Source: Methanoculleus marisnigri (GTDB taxonomy: Archaea > Halobacteriota > Methanomicrobia > Methanomicrobiales > Methanoculleaceae). From it: a stretch of 5,605 nucleotides of DNA. Each line of letters starts with the position of its first letter. Position 1 is the stretch's first letter. The position numbers and the translations under genes are program-made. Positions 5,378 to 5,605 of this stretch are shown here, in pieces. A model generated the notes under the pieces. The model was not told the DNA's origin and did not search any database. It saw nothing but the letters and a program-made list of their open reading frames with translations. The DNA is taken from positions 1-5,605 of the forward strand of contig DASQ01000129.1 in NCBI GenBank assembly GCA_002503885.1, in the 5' to 3' direction.

Positions 5378-5457
5378 GTGAACTACCCCGCCCTGAAGGA
5401 CGGGGTTTCCTGCTTCATCCTTCCTCTACTGAGGCAAGTCCACAGGCTCTATGGCGC
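5378..5457 (-). ncRNA. Right end / omega-RNA scaffold of an IS200/IS605-type TnpB element
   Basis: Directly after the tnpB stop, the minus strand carries AGCAGGAAACCCCG, a hairpin and GGGGTAGTTCAC, an arrangement I recognise from the ends of archaeal IS1341-type TnpB elements. The hairpin (5385-5406) has a 9-bp stem with a UUCA loop. Its one G-U pair forms only in the minus-strand RNA; the plus strand would have a C-A mismatch there. In this family the tnpB 3' region and right end are processed to the omega-RNA, and the guide is the flanking DNA after the end. Here that flank is the argG promoter. The exact end (about 5378) is an estimate, and the RNA's 5' end probably lies inside tnpB. Confidence 0.6.
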
Positions 5458-5605
5458 TTATCCGTCACCTGCTACCCCGACAAGGTTCTGTTCTTGCAGG
5501 GCAAATTTCTTGATATTGATTGCCGCGTTGATGTCACGGTCGTGGTGCGTGCCGCAGTCGGGACAGACCCATTCCCGGTCTGAAAGTGTGAGATCCCGCT
5601 TGAGA
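5458..5605 (-). CDS. tnpB: C-terminus of TnpB, RNA-guided nuclease of an IS200/IS605-type element (cut by window edge)
   Basis: Only the last 48 residues are in the window, ending at TAA 5458-5460. EWVCPDCGTHHDRDINAAIN contains the second CxxC of the TnpB zinc ribbon followed by the RuvC-III block RDxNAAxNI with its acidic residue, which is diagnostic of the family. The first CxxC and RuvC-I/II are outside, so whether the nuclease is active cannot be judged, though this part is intact. TnpB cuts DNA at sites chosen by its omega-RNA and helps the element persist. Past the stop, the next frame resumes with a family-like tail (ISAIEPVDLPQ, stop, RKDEAGNPVLQGGVVH), so the normal end may be lost by a one-base shift. 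The gene points at argG on the same strand. Confidence 0.9.
   Translation of the reverse strand, partial: LKRDLTLSDREWVCPDCGTHHDRDINAAINIKKFALQEQNLVGVAGDG

Overview
The window reads as a GC-rich methanogenic archaeon, most likely of the Methanomicrobiales (Methanoculleus-like). The main reason is a full-length methanogenesis marker protein 14 gene. Archaeal TATA boxes, T-run terminators and GAGGTGA-type ribosome binding sites agree with this. The genus is an inference from overall resemblance, not from a search.

Layout, left to right. At 2-253 (+) lies the C-terminal end of a mobile-element protein that resembles the RRXRR/HNH (IscB-like) family. A perfect 20-bp palindrome (222-241) follows, only 17 nt before argF (ornithine carbamoyltransferase, 259-1206, +). 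A GC-rich gap (1207-1536) holds hairpins, a strong G-quadruplex motif and facing T-run terminators. A two-gene minus-strand operon follows: marker protein 14 (1783-3279), then a small uncharacterised protein (1537-1773). Its promoter, and the divergent promoter of a pyridoxamine-5'-phosphate-oxidase-like flavoprotein gene (3701-4105, +), lie in the 3280-3700 gap. argG (argininosuccinate synthase, 4114-5301, -) converges tail to tail on the flavoprotein gene with 8 nt between stops. Upstream of argG are a candidate promoter and operator, the hairpin end (omega-RNA/right end) of an IS200/IS605-type element, and the C-terminus of its TnpB (5458-5605, -), cut by the window edge.

ArgF and ArgG catalyse consecutive steps from ornithine to argininosuccinate. 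They are about 2.9 kb apart on opposite strands and are not an operon. The most notable pattern is that each arg gene has the 3' end of a different transposon-associated protein gene directly upstream in the same orientation, with a hairpin of related sequence between the element gene and the arg gene. At argG, the predicted TnpB guide segment would cover the argG core promoter. At argF, the hairpin's TTTAAA core is at the right distance to act as a TATA box for a leaderless transcript. These regulatory readings are inferences; the gene identities of argF, argG and marker 14 are secure.
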